DNA of 41,062 nt. Origin: SIG455 sp045659025 (GTDB taxonomy: Bacteria; Bacillota; Clostridia; UMGS1810). The notes under the pieces are model-generated. The model was not told the origin of the DNA. It saw only the letters and a program-made list of their open reading frames with translations, and ran no database searches. Shown here one piece after another: positions 35,301 through 41,062 of the stretch (its first letter is position 1; each line of letters opens with the position of its first letter). The DNA lies in the NCBI GenBank assembly GCA_045659025.1, contig JAZOWA010000062.1:1-41062 (forward strand). Reading direction: 5' to 3'. Made by a program: the position numbers and the translations under genes.

Positions 35301-37516
35301 GCATTACTGTTACATCCGATGAGTGGCACGATATTGGAATTTTCACTGATTTCCTCAATACGGGTATGACAGACCTTTATCTTGATGGTGTTCTCGTTGC
35401 AAGAGGAAAGATATACACAACCAGCCAGACTACTGTTTATGTAAACTCTGGTGACGGTCCTTCCAACTGCTATATAGGTGATGCGGTTAACTGTGTTGTT
35501 GTGGCATCAGGTGACTGGCCCAAGGCAGTAACTGCTGCCACAGGCTCGAAGGTTAAGATGTTCTCTAACCGTACCTCTCTTATTAAGGTATACCCCGCAA
35601 TTTCTATTGCTGCAGGTTCTGAAGCAAGTAGTGTAAAGGTTGCACTTACAGACTTTGGTGGCTTGACTGACTATACCGTTAAATTGTTTGTAAACGGTGA
35701 AATGGTTGATACTGATGTTGTGACCGACGGTACCGACACCGCTATCTCACTCCCGACGCTTTCTGATATGCGTGATTCGTCAGTATACGCAGCGGTTGTG
35801 GATTCTTGTGGTAAAGTGTTCAACGGATTTAGCGGTCCTTTGATGACAGATACTTTGGTTATGGATATCGCTACCGATACACCCGTTCCTATAGGCCTTG
35901 TTGCAGTACACAAGACTGTCGCAGGCGGTAAGGGTGCAATCGCGGGCCTTGACCCCACCAAGCTTTATGAATATGCACTTGTAGGGGCGGCTACATATAC
36001 TCCCGTAGCAGAAGGCGCAGATAAGATCGCCGATCTTGCACCCGGCACATACTATGTACGTTTCCGCTATGAAGACGGCACGTTCAGCCCAAGCGTTGAA
36101 ATCACAATTGAAAATCAGTACGTAGTTCCTGCGTTTGAGTTGTATAACCCCGAGCTTCTTAAAACCTACGCAATGCAGGGCTCTAAAGTGCTTTTCAAAG
36201 CTATAGAAGGTGCTGATTATTACCGTAATGGTGCTAAGCTCAATTCAGTTGAAGCAGGTCTTGCATCAGGTACTGTTGCACTTCCCGTTGTAGCAGGTAA
36301 TAACTCCTTCTATGCGGTTATAGAGGACGAAATGACCAACGTTATAAACATCTATGGTGCCACTATGGCTGATCCCACGGTTTATAAGAATCTCTTCACC
36401 GACGGAACAACCTATGGTGATAAGTTCGGTTGGAAAAAGGTTACAGATGACGGAAGCAACCCCACCTTGTTTGATGGAGTTCATACCGATATCCGTCAGC
36501 AGGGCTCTGCCAGAACAAACCATAACGTTTCTGCTGCTGAAGGCAAATACCCACAGGGCCTTGTTAAATTGGGCTTCTATGTAGATGGCGATCTGGCTGA
36601 AGACAGCAAACTTATCGCACTTGCCACCCACAATACAAACAGTTACTACGCCAGAGCCGAGCTCAATACCGATATGACTCTTGATATTGTTACCCCTTCT
36701 TCGGTTATGGGTATAGTAAGTACAGGAATCACCCTGGAGAAGAACAGATGGTATTCGCTGGAAGTATATTACGATATCAATATCAATAACAGATTGGTGA
36801 GACAGATGTCAGTTTACCTTGATGGGGTTTTAATAGCATCAGGTATTAGATTGGGTTACACCACCGGTAAGATATTTATCTTAACTCCCAATAAGGATGC
36901 AAATATGTATTTCTCATCTGCTGCAATCTCTACAGTTGAGACCACAGCCAACCCCGCATACAATATAAGCGGTGATATTGCTTATGATCCCACACTCGCA
37001 ATTGAGCAGGGCGAGACGGCAAACACAGTTAAGGTTACAGGTTCTGAACTCAACGGCCTTGAAAATCTTGGCGTTCGTCTCTTTGTAAATGGTGAAATGA
37101 TAGATACCAAAGTCAAGGCGGACGGCACTCCCACTACAATTAAAATCAGTGGTGATATCGCTTATGAGGATGCCGAGGTATATGCGGCAGTTGTTGATGC
37201 ATTTGGTAATGTGATAAATGGTCTTGATGGTGCTCCTTTGAAGACTGAAACGGTTGTAATGGATATCACTCCCAACAACGTCTTCACAGGCTCAATTGCA
37301 TCAGGTAAGGTTAGTGTTAAAAGAAGTGACTTCCCCGAGGAGTACAAGACCTCAACCGCCATCGTGATAGAATCCAAAGAAGACGGCACCTTTGCTATTA
37401 CAGAGGTTGGTGCTGCAGAGGAGACTAAAGAGATCTCCGTTGCCACCACGTCTAAAAAGATATTCCTCTGGATACTCAGCAACCTTTATCCCCTTTGCGA
37501 AGCAATCATAGAATAA
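32351..37516 (+). CDS. Secreted multidomain M14-type zinc carboxypeptidase (paralogue 2, enlarged)
   Basis: 1721 residues from ATG 32351, after AAAAGGAG about nine bases upstream. Collinear with paralogue 1 over residues 1-700: signal peptide (MKQFNRLISTVLVVCMLF, cleavage near ASA-ADE), a beta domain, then the peptidase with His258 and Glu261 (GQIHGNERAPGE), NPNRDC, His347 (IDAHEYT) and Glu438 (FLVESPGGC). All catalytic residues are kept. It differs in carrying two copies of the C-terminal module (about 702-1175 and 1179-1640) where paralogue 1 has one, which accounts for the 477 extra residues. The second copy is close to that of paralogue 1; the first is diverged. The end reads KIFLWILSNLYPLCEAIIE. 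Likely extracellular, with the modules binding carbohydrate or cell surface (inference from fold type). Substrate unknown. Confidence 0.85.
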   Translation: MKQFNRLISTVLVVCMLFTLFTFTASAADETFTLAVTVPAEYASGTVSLYVGGVSYSSASGTLTEPASTSDLSDGGKLYTYEGISVERTMHLTTKANGITKKRTYYFGNIENVAGSTQNVVAEFYDKPAISGWHASQVLTYTHAMNDYMQVPKGTFAEEAFNKYVSKTPFFDPNRVDHHPLTMTTQAERINFIKSIDDADDNLYFFENIQRSYKSPDYYMNLVVFTQSDIPAGATMDDVAEIVKANGKPTILYKGQIHGNERAPGEATLAMVKALDTEYGEGILDKVNILVIPRVGVYTAYTYSREVASLDGTVNPNRDCMQVITNEMRGTYKVFHKFMPEIVIDAHEYTSFKSGTAIEASFADISYAVGATLNTSAEIAALSKDFVVEVRDKAVESKLFPYIYDDVESAENARYSAYKTVYNHPFYTQFGCVSFLVESPGGCANESGDDWLERRITSHFVAADAIFKYAAANDTRLKSTVKSARDKIISDGATFNEDDKFVLRHGSNKAADTAIEYYRQFYDIRTGTVSQSKSKTLKLYPNDKATRSRTRATAYFIPKSGDWMEKDKLASVKAADKKLQYERALETLDHHGAKYYEIPAGASFMARQYSGSATDATLLLEEVVTFENGGYVVPMNQVAGNVIGGLFEPDVTDNSGNPGTFMQQGLYGTSEDGTLPVYRYERDLSTTDLTYGGVTLLTTVEYPTSLTAVHKTTVDGYGAIEGLRTDRLYEYVPAGGSAYIPVRANSTRISHLAPGKYYVRYRYADGTFSSPVAITIEDNYTGSRFEFYNADAFGTKSYAMAGSKVLLTAIAGATYYRNGEEITDYELKSDIGAVALTVNAGLNNFSASGDGVEYGTVSVYGASIERYSTSVSGVGMHTSVDSTAVKYTTASPNANVSGLIDDNHTVAYQAAEGNITENIKVDATTTYPQLQQALGFYIDGKLTSDFRPIALTADSGKKCRFTPVIKAGGRLYVDTLGSGEIDTGITVTSDEWHDIGIFTDFLNTGMTDLYLDGVLVARGKIYTTSQTTVYVNSGDGPSNCYIGDAVNCVVVASGDWPKAVTAATGSKVKMFSNRTSLIKVYPAISIAAGSEASSVKVALTDFGGLTDYTVKLFVNGEMVDTDVVTDGTDTAISLPTLSDMRDSSVYAAVVDSCGKVFNGFSGPLMTDTLVMDIATDTPVPIGLVAVHKTVAGGKGAIAGLDPTKLYEYALVGAATYTPVAEGADKIADLAPGTYYVRFRYEDGTFSPSVEITIENQYVVPAFELYNPELLKTYAMQGSKVLFKAIEGADYYRNGAKLNSVEAGLASGTVALPVVAGNNSFYAVIEDEMTNVINIYGATMADPTVYKNLFTDGTTYGDKFGWKKVTDDGSNPTLFDGVHTDIRQQGSARTNHNVSAAEGKYPQGLVKLGFYVDGDLAEDSKLIALATHNTNSYYARAELNTDMTLDIVTPSSVMGIVSTGITLEKNRWYSLEVYYDININNRLVRQMSVYLDGVLIASGIRLGYTTGKIFILTPNKDANMYFSSAAISTVETTANPAYNISGDIAYDPTLAIEQGETANTVKVTGSELNGLENLGVRLFVNGEMIDTKVKADGTPTTIKISGDIAYEDAEVYAAVVDAFGNVINGLDGAPLKTETVVMDITPNNVFTGSIASGKVSVKRSDFPEEYKTSTAIVIESKEDGTFAITEVGAAEETKEISVATTSKKIFLWILSNLYPLCEAIIE
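35886..37270 (+). repeat. Second copy of the internal module in paralogue 2
   Basis: Starts at LVAVHKTVAGG and ends at VVMDITPN. The partner copy is 34455-35875 in the same gene, and the single copy in paralogue 1 is about 30571-31945. Bases 36420-36468 are identical over 49 nucleotides to 31104-31152 of paralogue 1, and the encoded 31 residues starting at KFGWKKVTDDG are identical, while the partner copy within the same gene has lost this stretch. Confidence 0.85.
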
Positions 37517-37529
37517 TACGAATCAATAC

Positions 37530-37566
37530 AAAACACCCGTAAGTATATCGCTTGCGGGTGTTTTTG
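37530..37566 (+). terminator. Terminator of the second M14 gene
   Basis: Stem ACACCCG/CGGGTGT extended by TAAG/CTTG around a short loop (about 37531-37562) and followed by TTTTT. Confidence 0.85.
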
Positions 37567-37595
37567 CGTGTCGGACACATTTTGTGCAAAAACTG

Positions 37596-37624
37596 TTGAC
37601 AATCCTTTGCCAATGTGGTACAAT
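37596..37624 (+). promoter_or_regulatory. Promoter of the T-box transcript
   Basis: TTGACA (37596-37601), 17 bases, TACAAT (37619-37624); predicted start near 37631, just before the base helix of the T-box stem I. Confidence 0.85.
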
Positions 37625-37630
37625 ACATAT

Positions 37631-37906
37631 AATTTCAAACAAAAACTGTGATGGAGAGTGCTTCAACGTAGCTTTTCGAGAGAAACGGCGGGTGGTGTGA
37701 GCCGTTAAAGTGAACCTGAAAGCTGTAGCTCCTGAGTTGGAAGGAAGAAAGCCATCTGGTAAGTAGAACCTTCTCGTGACTGCCGCGTCAGAGCATAGGG
37801 CTTGATAGAGTCTGAAAAGTGGCACAAGGTGTAACGGCCTGTGCAATTTGAGTGGTACCGCGGGTTAATGCTCGTCTCAAAGTTTGTGTTTGAGACGGGC
37901 TTTTTT
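37631..37906 (+). promoter_or_regulatory. T-box leader (tRNA-sensing riboswitch)
   Basis: Class I T-box. Base helix TTCAAAC (37634-37640) with GTTGGAA (37736-37742); lower helix GGAG (37653-37656) with CTCC (37729-37732) and the K-turn CTCCTGAG; AG bulge GAGAGA (37678-37683); apical stem ACGGC/GCCGT with the T-loop sequence GGGTGGTGTGA. The antiterminator T-box sequence GAGTGGTACCGCGGG is at 37850-37864, followed by a terminator. The specifier is ambiguous by eye: GTA (Val, 37725-37727) fits the distance to the K-turn helix, CTG (Leu, 37716-37718) fits the GAA-N-NNN-R context, and GCT (Ala, 37722-37724) also fits GAA-N-NNN. Transcription should read through into the synthetase when the cognate tRNA is uncharged. 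Confidence 0.92.
37870..37906 (+). terminator. T-box regulated terminator
   Basis: Stem GCTCGTCTCAAA (37870-37881) with TTTGAGACGGGC (37889-37900), one T-G wobble, then TTTTTT (37901-37906). Its left arm competes with the T-box antiterminator. Confidence 0.92.
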
Positions 37907-37932
37907 ATTTTATCGCAGAGAGGATGAACCCA

Positions 37933-40218
37933 ATGGAAGAAACATTGATGACCGGCCTTGATTTTAAGATCAGTGAGGTTGCGGCACGTATTAAGGAACT
38001 CCGCCAGATAGACGGAATTTCCGTTGAGACCATGGCAAAACTCACAGGTCTCACAAGAGAACAGTATGTTGCTTGTGAAGAAGGGGAGAGGGACTTAAGC
38101 TTCGCATTTATCTACAGATGCGCCCTTGCCTTCAAAGTAGGTGTTACCGATATTATCGAAGGTGTCAGCTCCACCCTTAAATCCCACACAGTTACCCGTA
38201 AGGGCGAAGGCCAGAAGATTGACCGTGCCCACGGCATGACCTACTATAACCTGGCATCCGCATTCAAGAACAGAGTGTCCGAGCCTCTTTATGTTCAGTG
38301 TGTATATGACGAAGAGGCAGAACGCCGTGATATAGAGCTTATGACTCATCAGGGACAGGAGCTTGATATCGTTATCAGCGGTACACTTAAAGTTCAGATA
38401 GGTAGCCATACAGAAGTTTTGAACGAAGGCGATACTATCTATTACGATAGTTCCATTCCCCACGGAATGATTGCTTTGGGCGGTAAAGATTGTGAATTCT
38501 ATGCAATCGTATTGAACGGCGAGCAGAAGGAACAGGAAGTTAAGACCTTCAATAAGAATCCCAATTATAAACCCCACAGAGAGTACAAACGAGTATATCA
38601 TAATTTCATTGATACGGTTGAGGATGAACATGGCTCACTTCTTAAGATTGACTTCAAGAACGAAGATAAGTTCAACTTCGCTTTTGATGTAATCGATGCC
38701 ATCGCCGATAAATCCCCCGATAAACTCGCTATGATTCACCTTTCTAATGATAAAGAGGAAAAACGCTTCACCTTCGACGATTTCAAACGTGAATCAGCAA
38801 GATGCGCTAACTACTTTGAATCTATCGGTATTAAGAAGGGTAGTAAGGTAATGCTCGTTCTCAAACGTCATTATCAGTTCTGGATTGCGATTTTAGCACT
38901 TCATAAGATTGGCGCTATAGCAATCCCTGCCACATACCTCTTGCAGAGCCACGACTACGAATACCGCTATAATGCGGCAGAGGTAGATGCAATCCTCTGT
39001 AGTGCTGATGGTGATATCGCCCACCAGGCAGAGCTTGGCGCTGTGAATGCGCCCTCATTGAAAGAGAAGATTTTAGTAGGTGGCACAAGAGACGGTTGGA
39101 GAGACTTTGACAGTGAATATAAAGCATTCTCCGATGTATATGAGCGTAAGGACGATTCCCCCTGCGGTAGTGACGATATGCTTATGTACTTCACATCAGG
39201 TACCACGGGCAATCCCAAGATGGCACTCCATAGCTATACATACCCCCTCGGCCACTTCCACACTGCAAACTACTGGCATTGTGTAGATCCGTCAGGTCTC
39301 CACCTCACCATCTCCGATACGGGTTGGGCAAAGGCCGCCTGGGGTAAGATATACGGACAGTGGCTTTGCGAAGCAGCCCTCTTCGTATACGATTTTGATA
39401 AGTTTGATGCGGCAGACATTCTGCCTCTCTTTGCAGAGTATAAGATTACCACCTTCTGCGCACCTCCCACAATGTATCGTATGCTTATCAAGGAAGACAT
39501 ATCCAAATACGATATGTCCTCCGTTCAGCATACCACCACAGCGGGCGAGGCACTCAACCTTGAGGTTTATAAGCAGATTAAGAACCTCACAGGCCTTGAG
39601 ATTATGGAAGGCTTCGGCCAGACCGAGACCACCTGCCTTATCGGTAACCTCTACGGCGGCGAGTATAAGGTTGGTGCTATGGGTAAACCCGTACCCCTTT
39701 ATGATGTTGATATCGTTGATCCCGACGGCAACAGTGTTGACGTAGGTGAGAACGGTGAGATAGTTATCCGCACCTCCGAGAAGGTCCCCTGCGGTCTCTT
39801 CAAAGGCTACTATAAAGACGAGGAAAAGACCAAAGAAGTATGGCATGACGGCCTCTATCATACCGGTGACGTTGCATACCGTGACGAGGATAACTTCTAT
39901 TTCTACGTAGGCCGTATTGACGACGTTATCAAATCATCAGGATACCGTATCGGTCCCTTTGAGATTGAGAGCGTTATTATGGAGCTTCCCTATGTATTGG
40001 AATGTGGTGTATCCGCTGCTCCCGATCCCATTCGCGGTCAGGTAGTTAAGGCAAGTATCGTTCTTACCAAAGACACCGTTCCCAGCGAAGAACTTAAAAA
40101 GGAAATCCAGCTCTACGTTAAGGACCACACCGCTCCTTATAAATACCCCCGCATTATCGAGTTCAGGGAATCCCTTCCCAAGACCACCAGCGGCAAAATC
40201 ATCAGGGCAAAGCTTTAA
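37933..40218 (+). CDS. XRE helix-turn-helix / cupin / acyl-CoA synthetase fusion
   Basis: 761 residues. ATG 37933 is preferred because GAGAGG (37918-37923) is 9 bases upstream; ATG 37924 touches the ribosome binding site. Residues about 12-75 form an XRE-type helix-turn-helix (ARIKELRQIDGISVETMAKL), about 120-200 a cupin (GTLKVQIGSHTEVLNEGDTI, with SSIPHG), and about 230-761 an AMP-forming acyl-CoA synthetase. Motifs: FTSGTTGNPKMALHS near 419, ISDTGWAKAAWGKIYGQW, GFGQTET, VGRIDDVIKSSGYRIGPFE, and the C-terminal catalytic Lys755 in TTSGKIIRAKL. The DTGWAKAAWGKIYGQW pattern points to the medium/branched-chain (MACS) branch rather than acetyl-CoA synthetase. Controlled by a T-box, so its acid substrate probably feeds amino-acid synthesis (inference). 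The HTH could bind DNA, with the cupin sensing a ligand. Confidence 0.88.
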   Translation: MEETLMTGLDFKISEVAARIKELRQIDGISVETMAKLTGLTREQYVACEEGERDLSFAFIYRCALAFKVGVTDIIEGVSSTLKSHTVTRKGEGQKIDRAHGMTYYNLASAFKNRVSEPLYVQCVYDEEAERRDIELMTHQGQELDIVISGTLKVQIGSHTEVLNEGDTIYYDSSIPHGMIALGGKDCEFYAIVLNGEQKEQEVKTFNKNPNYKPHREYKRVYHNFIDTVEDEHGSLLKIDFKNEDKFNFAFDVIDAIADKSPDKLAMIHLSNDKEEKRFTFDDFKRESARCANYFESIGIKKGSKVMLVLKRHYQFWIAILALHKIGAIAIPATYLLQSHDYEYRYNAAEVDAILCSADGDIAHQAELGAVNAPSLKEKILVGGTRDGWRDFDSEYKAFSDVYERKDDSPCGSDDMLMYFTSGTTGNPKMALHSYTYPLGHFHTANYWHCVDPSGLHLTISDTGWAKAAWGKIYGQWLCEAALFVYDFDKFDAADILPLFAEYKITTFCAPPTMYRMLIKEDISKYDMSSVQHTTTAGEALNLEVYKQIKNLTGLEIMEGFGQTETTCLIGNLYGGEYKVGAMGKPVPLYDVDIVDPDGNSVDVGENGEIVIRTSEKVPCGLFKGYYKDEEKTKEVWHDGLYHTGDVAYRDEDNFYFYVGRIDDVIKSSGYRIGPFEIESVIMELPYVLECGVSAAPDPIRGQVVKASIVLTKDTVPSEELKKEIQLYVKDHTAPYKYPRIIEFRESLPKTTSGKIIRAKL

Positions 40219-40223
40219 TCCCC

Positions 40224-40258
40224 ACAGGCGCACCTTGCCAAGGTGCGCCTGTTTTTTT
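40224..40258 (+). terminator. Terminator of the synthetase gene
   Basis: 12-bp stem CAGGCGCACCTT (40225-40236) with AAGGTGCGCCTG (40240-40251), three-base loop, then TTTTTTT. Confidence 0.92.
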
Positions 40259-40267
40259 ACAATTTTG

Positions 40268-40296
40268 TTGTAGAAACACCATTTTTGTGATACAAT
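40268..40296 (+). promoter_or_regulatory. Promoter of the repeat-protein gene
   Basis: TTGTAG (40268-40273), 17 bases, TACAAT (40291-40296) with an extended -10 TG (TGATACAAT). The leader of about 85 bases contains the TTGACA/TGTCAA inverted repeat. Confidence 0.65.
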
Positions 40297-40341
40297 GAAT
40301 CCAAATAAGATTGAATTTTGAATATAACTTTTTATCCTGAC

Positions 40342-40365
40342 TTGACAAAAGTCGAATTGTGTCAA
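40342..40365. repeat. Inverted repeat TTGACA-N12-TGTCAA in the leader
   Basis: TTGACA (40342-40347) and TGTCAA (40360-40365) are exact inverted copies 12 bases apart, about 24 bases before the ATG. It may be an operator or RNA hairpin; the left arm could also pass as a -35, but no good -10 follows at 17 bases. Confidence 0.4.
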
Positions 40366-40388
40366 ATAGCAGAGAAAGGAGTAACAAT

Positions 40389-40706
40389 ATGGCTAAAACA
40401 GGTTTTAGTAGAAAGTCATCAAGTTATTCATATATGCATTTTGATAATGATGGTAATCCGACAGGTTGTAGTAAATCAGCGTCGTTATCCGGTGATATTT
40501 TTCACTATGACAAAGATAATAACAAAACCGGATATAGCCACCCTGCCTTTTTTGGTGGATATGTCCACTATAATCAAGATGGTGAACAAACTGGAAGAAG
40601 TGATCCGGCACTTGGCGGAGGATATTTTCATTATGATGTTAATGGAAAGCAAACAGGTTATAGTATTCCTGCACCATTAGGTGGTTTTATACATTTTGAT
40701 GTATAA
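40389..40706 (+). CDS. Small protein of 21-residue HYDxxGxxTGYSxPxxGG repeats
   Basis: 105 residues from ATG 40389, after AAAGGAG (40375-40381). Histidines at 17, 39, 60, 81 and 102 mark a repeat of 21-22 residues with the pattern aromatic-x-His-aromatic-Asp/Asn-x-(Asp/Asn)-Gly-x-x-Thr-Gly-x-Ser-x-Pro-Ala-x-x-Gly-Gly. The N-terminus (MAKTGFSRKSSSYS) is basic with no signal peptide, and there is no membrane segment. Similar short repeat proteins occur as hypotheticals in several bacteria; no function is known to me. Regular His and Asp spacing could bind metal or build a beta solenoid-like strip (inference). Codon use is more AT-rich than the core genes. Confidence 0.8.
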   Translation: MAKTGFSRKSSSYSYMHFDNDGNPTGCSKSASLSGDIFHYDKDNNKTGYSHPAFFGGYVHYNQDGEQTGRSDPALGGGYFHYDVNGKQTGYSIPAPLGGFIHFDV

Positions 40707-40756
40707 CAGGTTTTGATTGATACGGGAGTAAATATAGAAATGGAGTAGATTATAGT

Positions 40757-41062
40757 ATGCTTTATTCTGAATTGATAGATGTGGCGATAAATGAATTAGG
40801 AGTTTCGAAAGTAAGATTTGCATCTGAAATTGGTATATCTGTTACAACATTATACAGAATATTAAATAACGAAACTCCTCTTCCGACGAAAAAAATTTTA
40901 GATGTTTTATCAAGCAAAGGAATTGATATTTCTCTTTTAGACTATGATGATATATATTATAACTACATTCAGGAACATTATAATAACGAATATGAATGGA
41001 TAAGCGACATTGAAACAAATATGGTTGAGCTTCGACATAAAATATGTCAAAACACATTTTGG
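40757..41062 (+). CDS. Helix-turn-helix protein, cut by the window edge
   Basis: ATG 40757 opens a frame of 102 codons that runs to the last base, with TGGAG about 11 bases upstream. Residues about 19-40 read like an XRE-type helix-turn-helix (VRFASEIGISVTTLYRILNN), followed by TPLPTKKILDVLSSKGIDIS, then an acidic, aromatic stretch (YDDIYYNYIQEHYNNEYEW). It is much more AT-rich than the core genes. It could be a regulator or the antitoxin half of a pair; the rest lies outside the window. Confidence 0.6.
   Translation, partial: MLYSELIDVAINELGVSKVRFASEIGISVTTLYRILNNETPLPTKKILDVLSSKGIDISLLDYDDIYYNYIQEHYNNEYEWISDIETNMVELRHKICQNTFW

Noticed and set aside
32110..37516. Hydrophobic C-termini of the M14 proteins as LPXTG-type sorting signals
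   Set aside because: No LPXTG-like motif, no basic tail, and the hydrophobic stretch is too short and interrupted by Pro, Cys and Glu.
37523..37846. Minus-strand frame over the second M14 terminator and T-box leader
   Set aside because: The plus-strand RNA structure explains the sequence; the frame has no ribosome binding site.
38095..38631. Minus-strand frame of 178 codons inside the synthetase gene
   Set aside because: Antisense shadow of a well-supported gene, no domain.

Overview
The window reads as chromosomal DNA from a spore-forming, low-to-moderate GC Gram-positive anaerobe of class Clostridia (the exact genus cannot be told from sequence alone). Reasons: a Bacillus/Clostridium-type SRP RNA with an Alu domain directly upstream of dnaX; an HPr kinase/phosphorylase gene; WhiA; the spoIIAA-spoIIAB-sigF operon behind a sigma-H-type promoter; an alpha/beta-type small acid-soluble spore protein; strong AGGAGG-like ribosome binding sites with frequent TTG and GTG starts; and a T-box leader. 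No rRNA, tRNA, CRISPR array, prophage or insertion sequence was seen.

Layout. 1-1702 (minus strand): the end of rlmH and dinB. 1807-3803: SRP RNA and dnaX. 3819-6374: a promoter, hom and lysC (aspartate-family amino acids), closed by a terminator. 6404-7171: rlmB. 7267-8130 (minus): class II fructose-bisphosphate aldolase. 8255-16302: a tight gene train hprK, PHP-domain phosphoesterase, ROK glucokinase, murB, whiA, dnaE. 16464-21589: pfkA, an unlisted 57-residue two-helix membrane protein, valS, folC. 21598-23214: the sporulation operon for sigma F and its two regulators. 23225-23407 (minus): SASP. 23530-28352: recA, recX, rimO, pgsA and a cation diffusion facilitator, probably one operon. 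28401-37566: two very large secreted M14-type zinc carboxypeptidase paralogues, each with its own strong promoter and terminator. 37596-40258: a T-box leader controlling one gene that fuses an XRE helix-turn-helix, a cupin and an acyl-CoA synthetase. 40268-41062: a small 21-residue-repeat protein and the start of a helix-turn-helix protein cut by the window edge.

How it fits together. Most of the window is core housekeeping: replication and repair (dnaX, dnaE, dinB, recA, recX), translation (valS, rlmB, rlmH, rimO, SRP RNA), glycolysis and carbon control (fba, glcK, pfkA, hprK), cell wall and lipids (murB, pgsA), folate (folC), and aspartate-derived amino acids (hom, lysC). The accessory part starts near 28.4 kb. 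Two items there deserve most attention. One is the T-box ahead of a non-aminoacyl-tRNA-synthetase gene whose enzyme domain looks like the medium/branched-chain acyl-CoA synthetase family, which suggests an amino-acid-starvation-controlled acid activation step. The other is the M14 pair, in which the larger copy carries an internal duplication of about 460-475 residues. In the core part, lysC carries a strong in-frame internal ribosome binding site and GTG at codon 246, as in overlapping alpha/beta aspartokinases.
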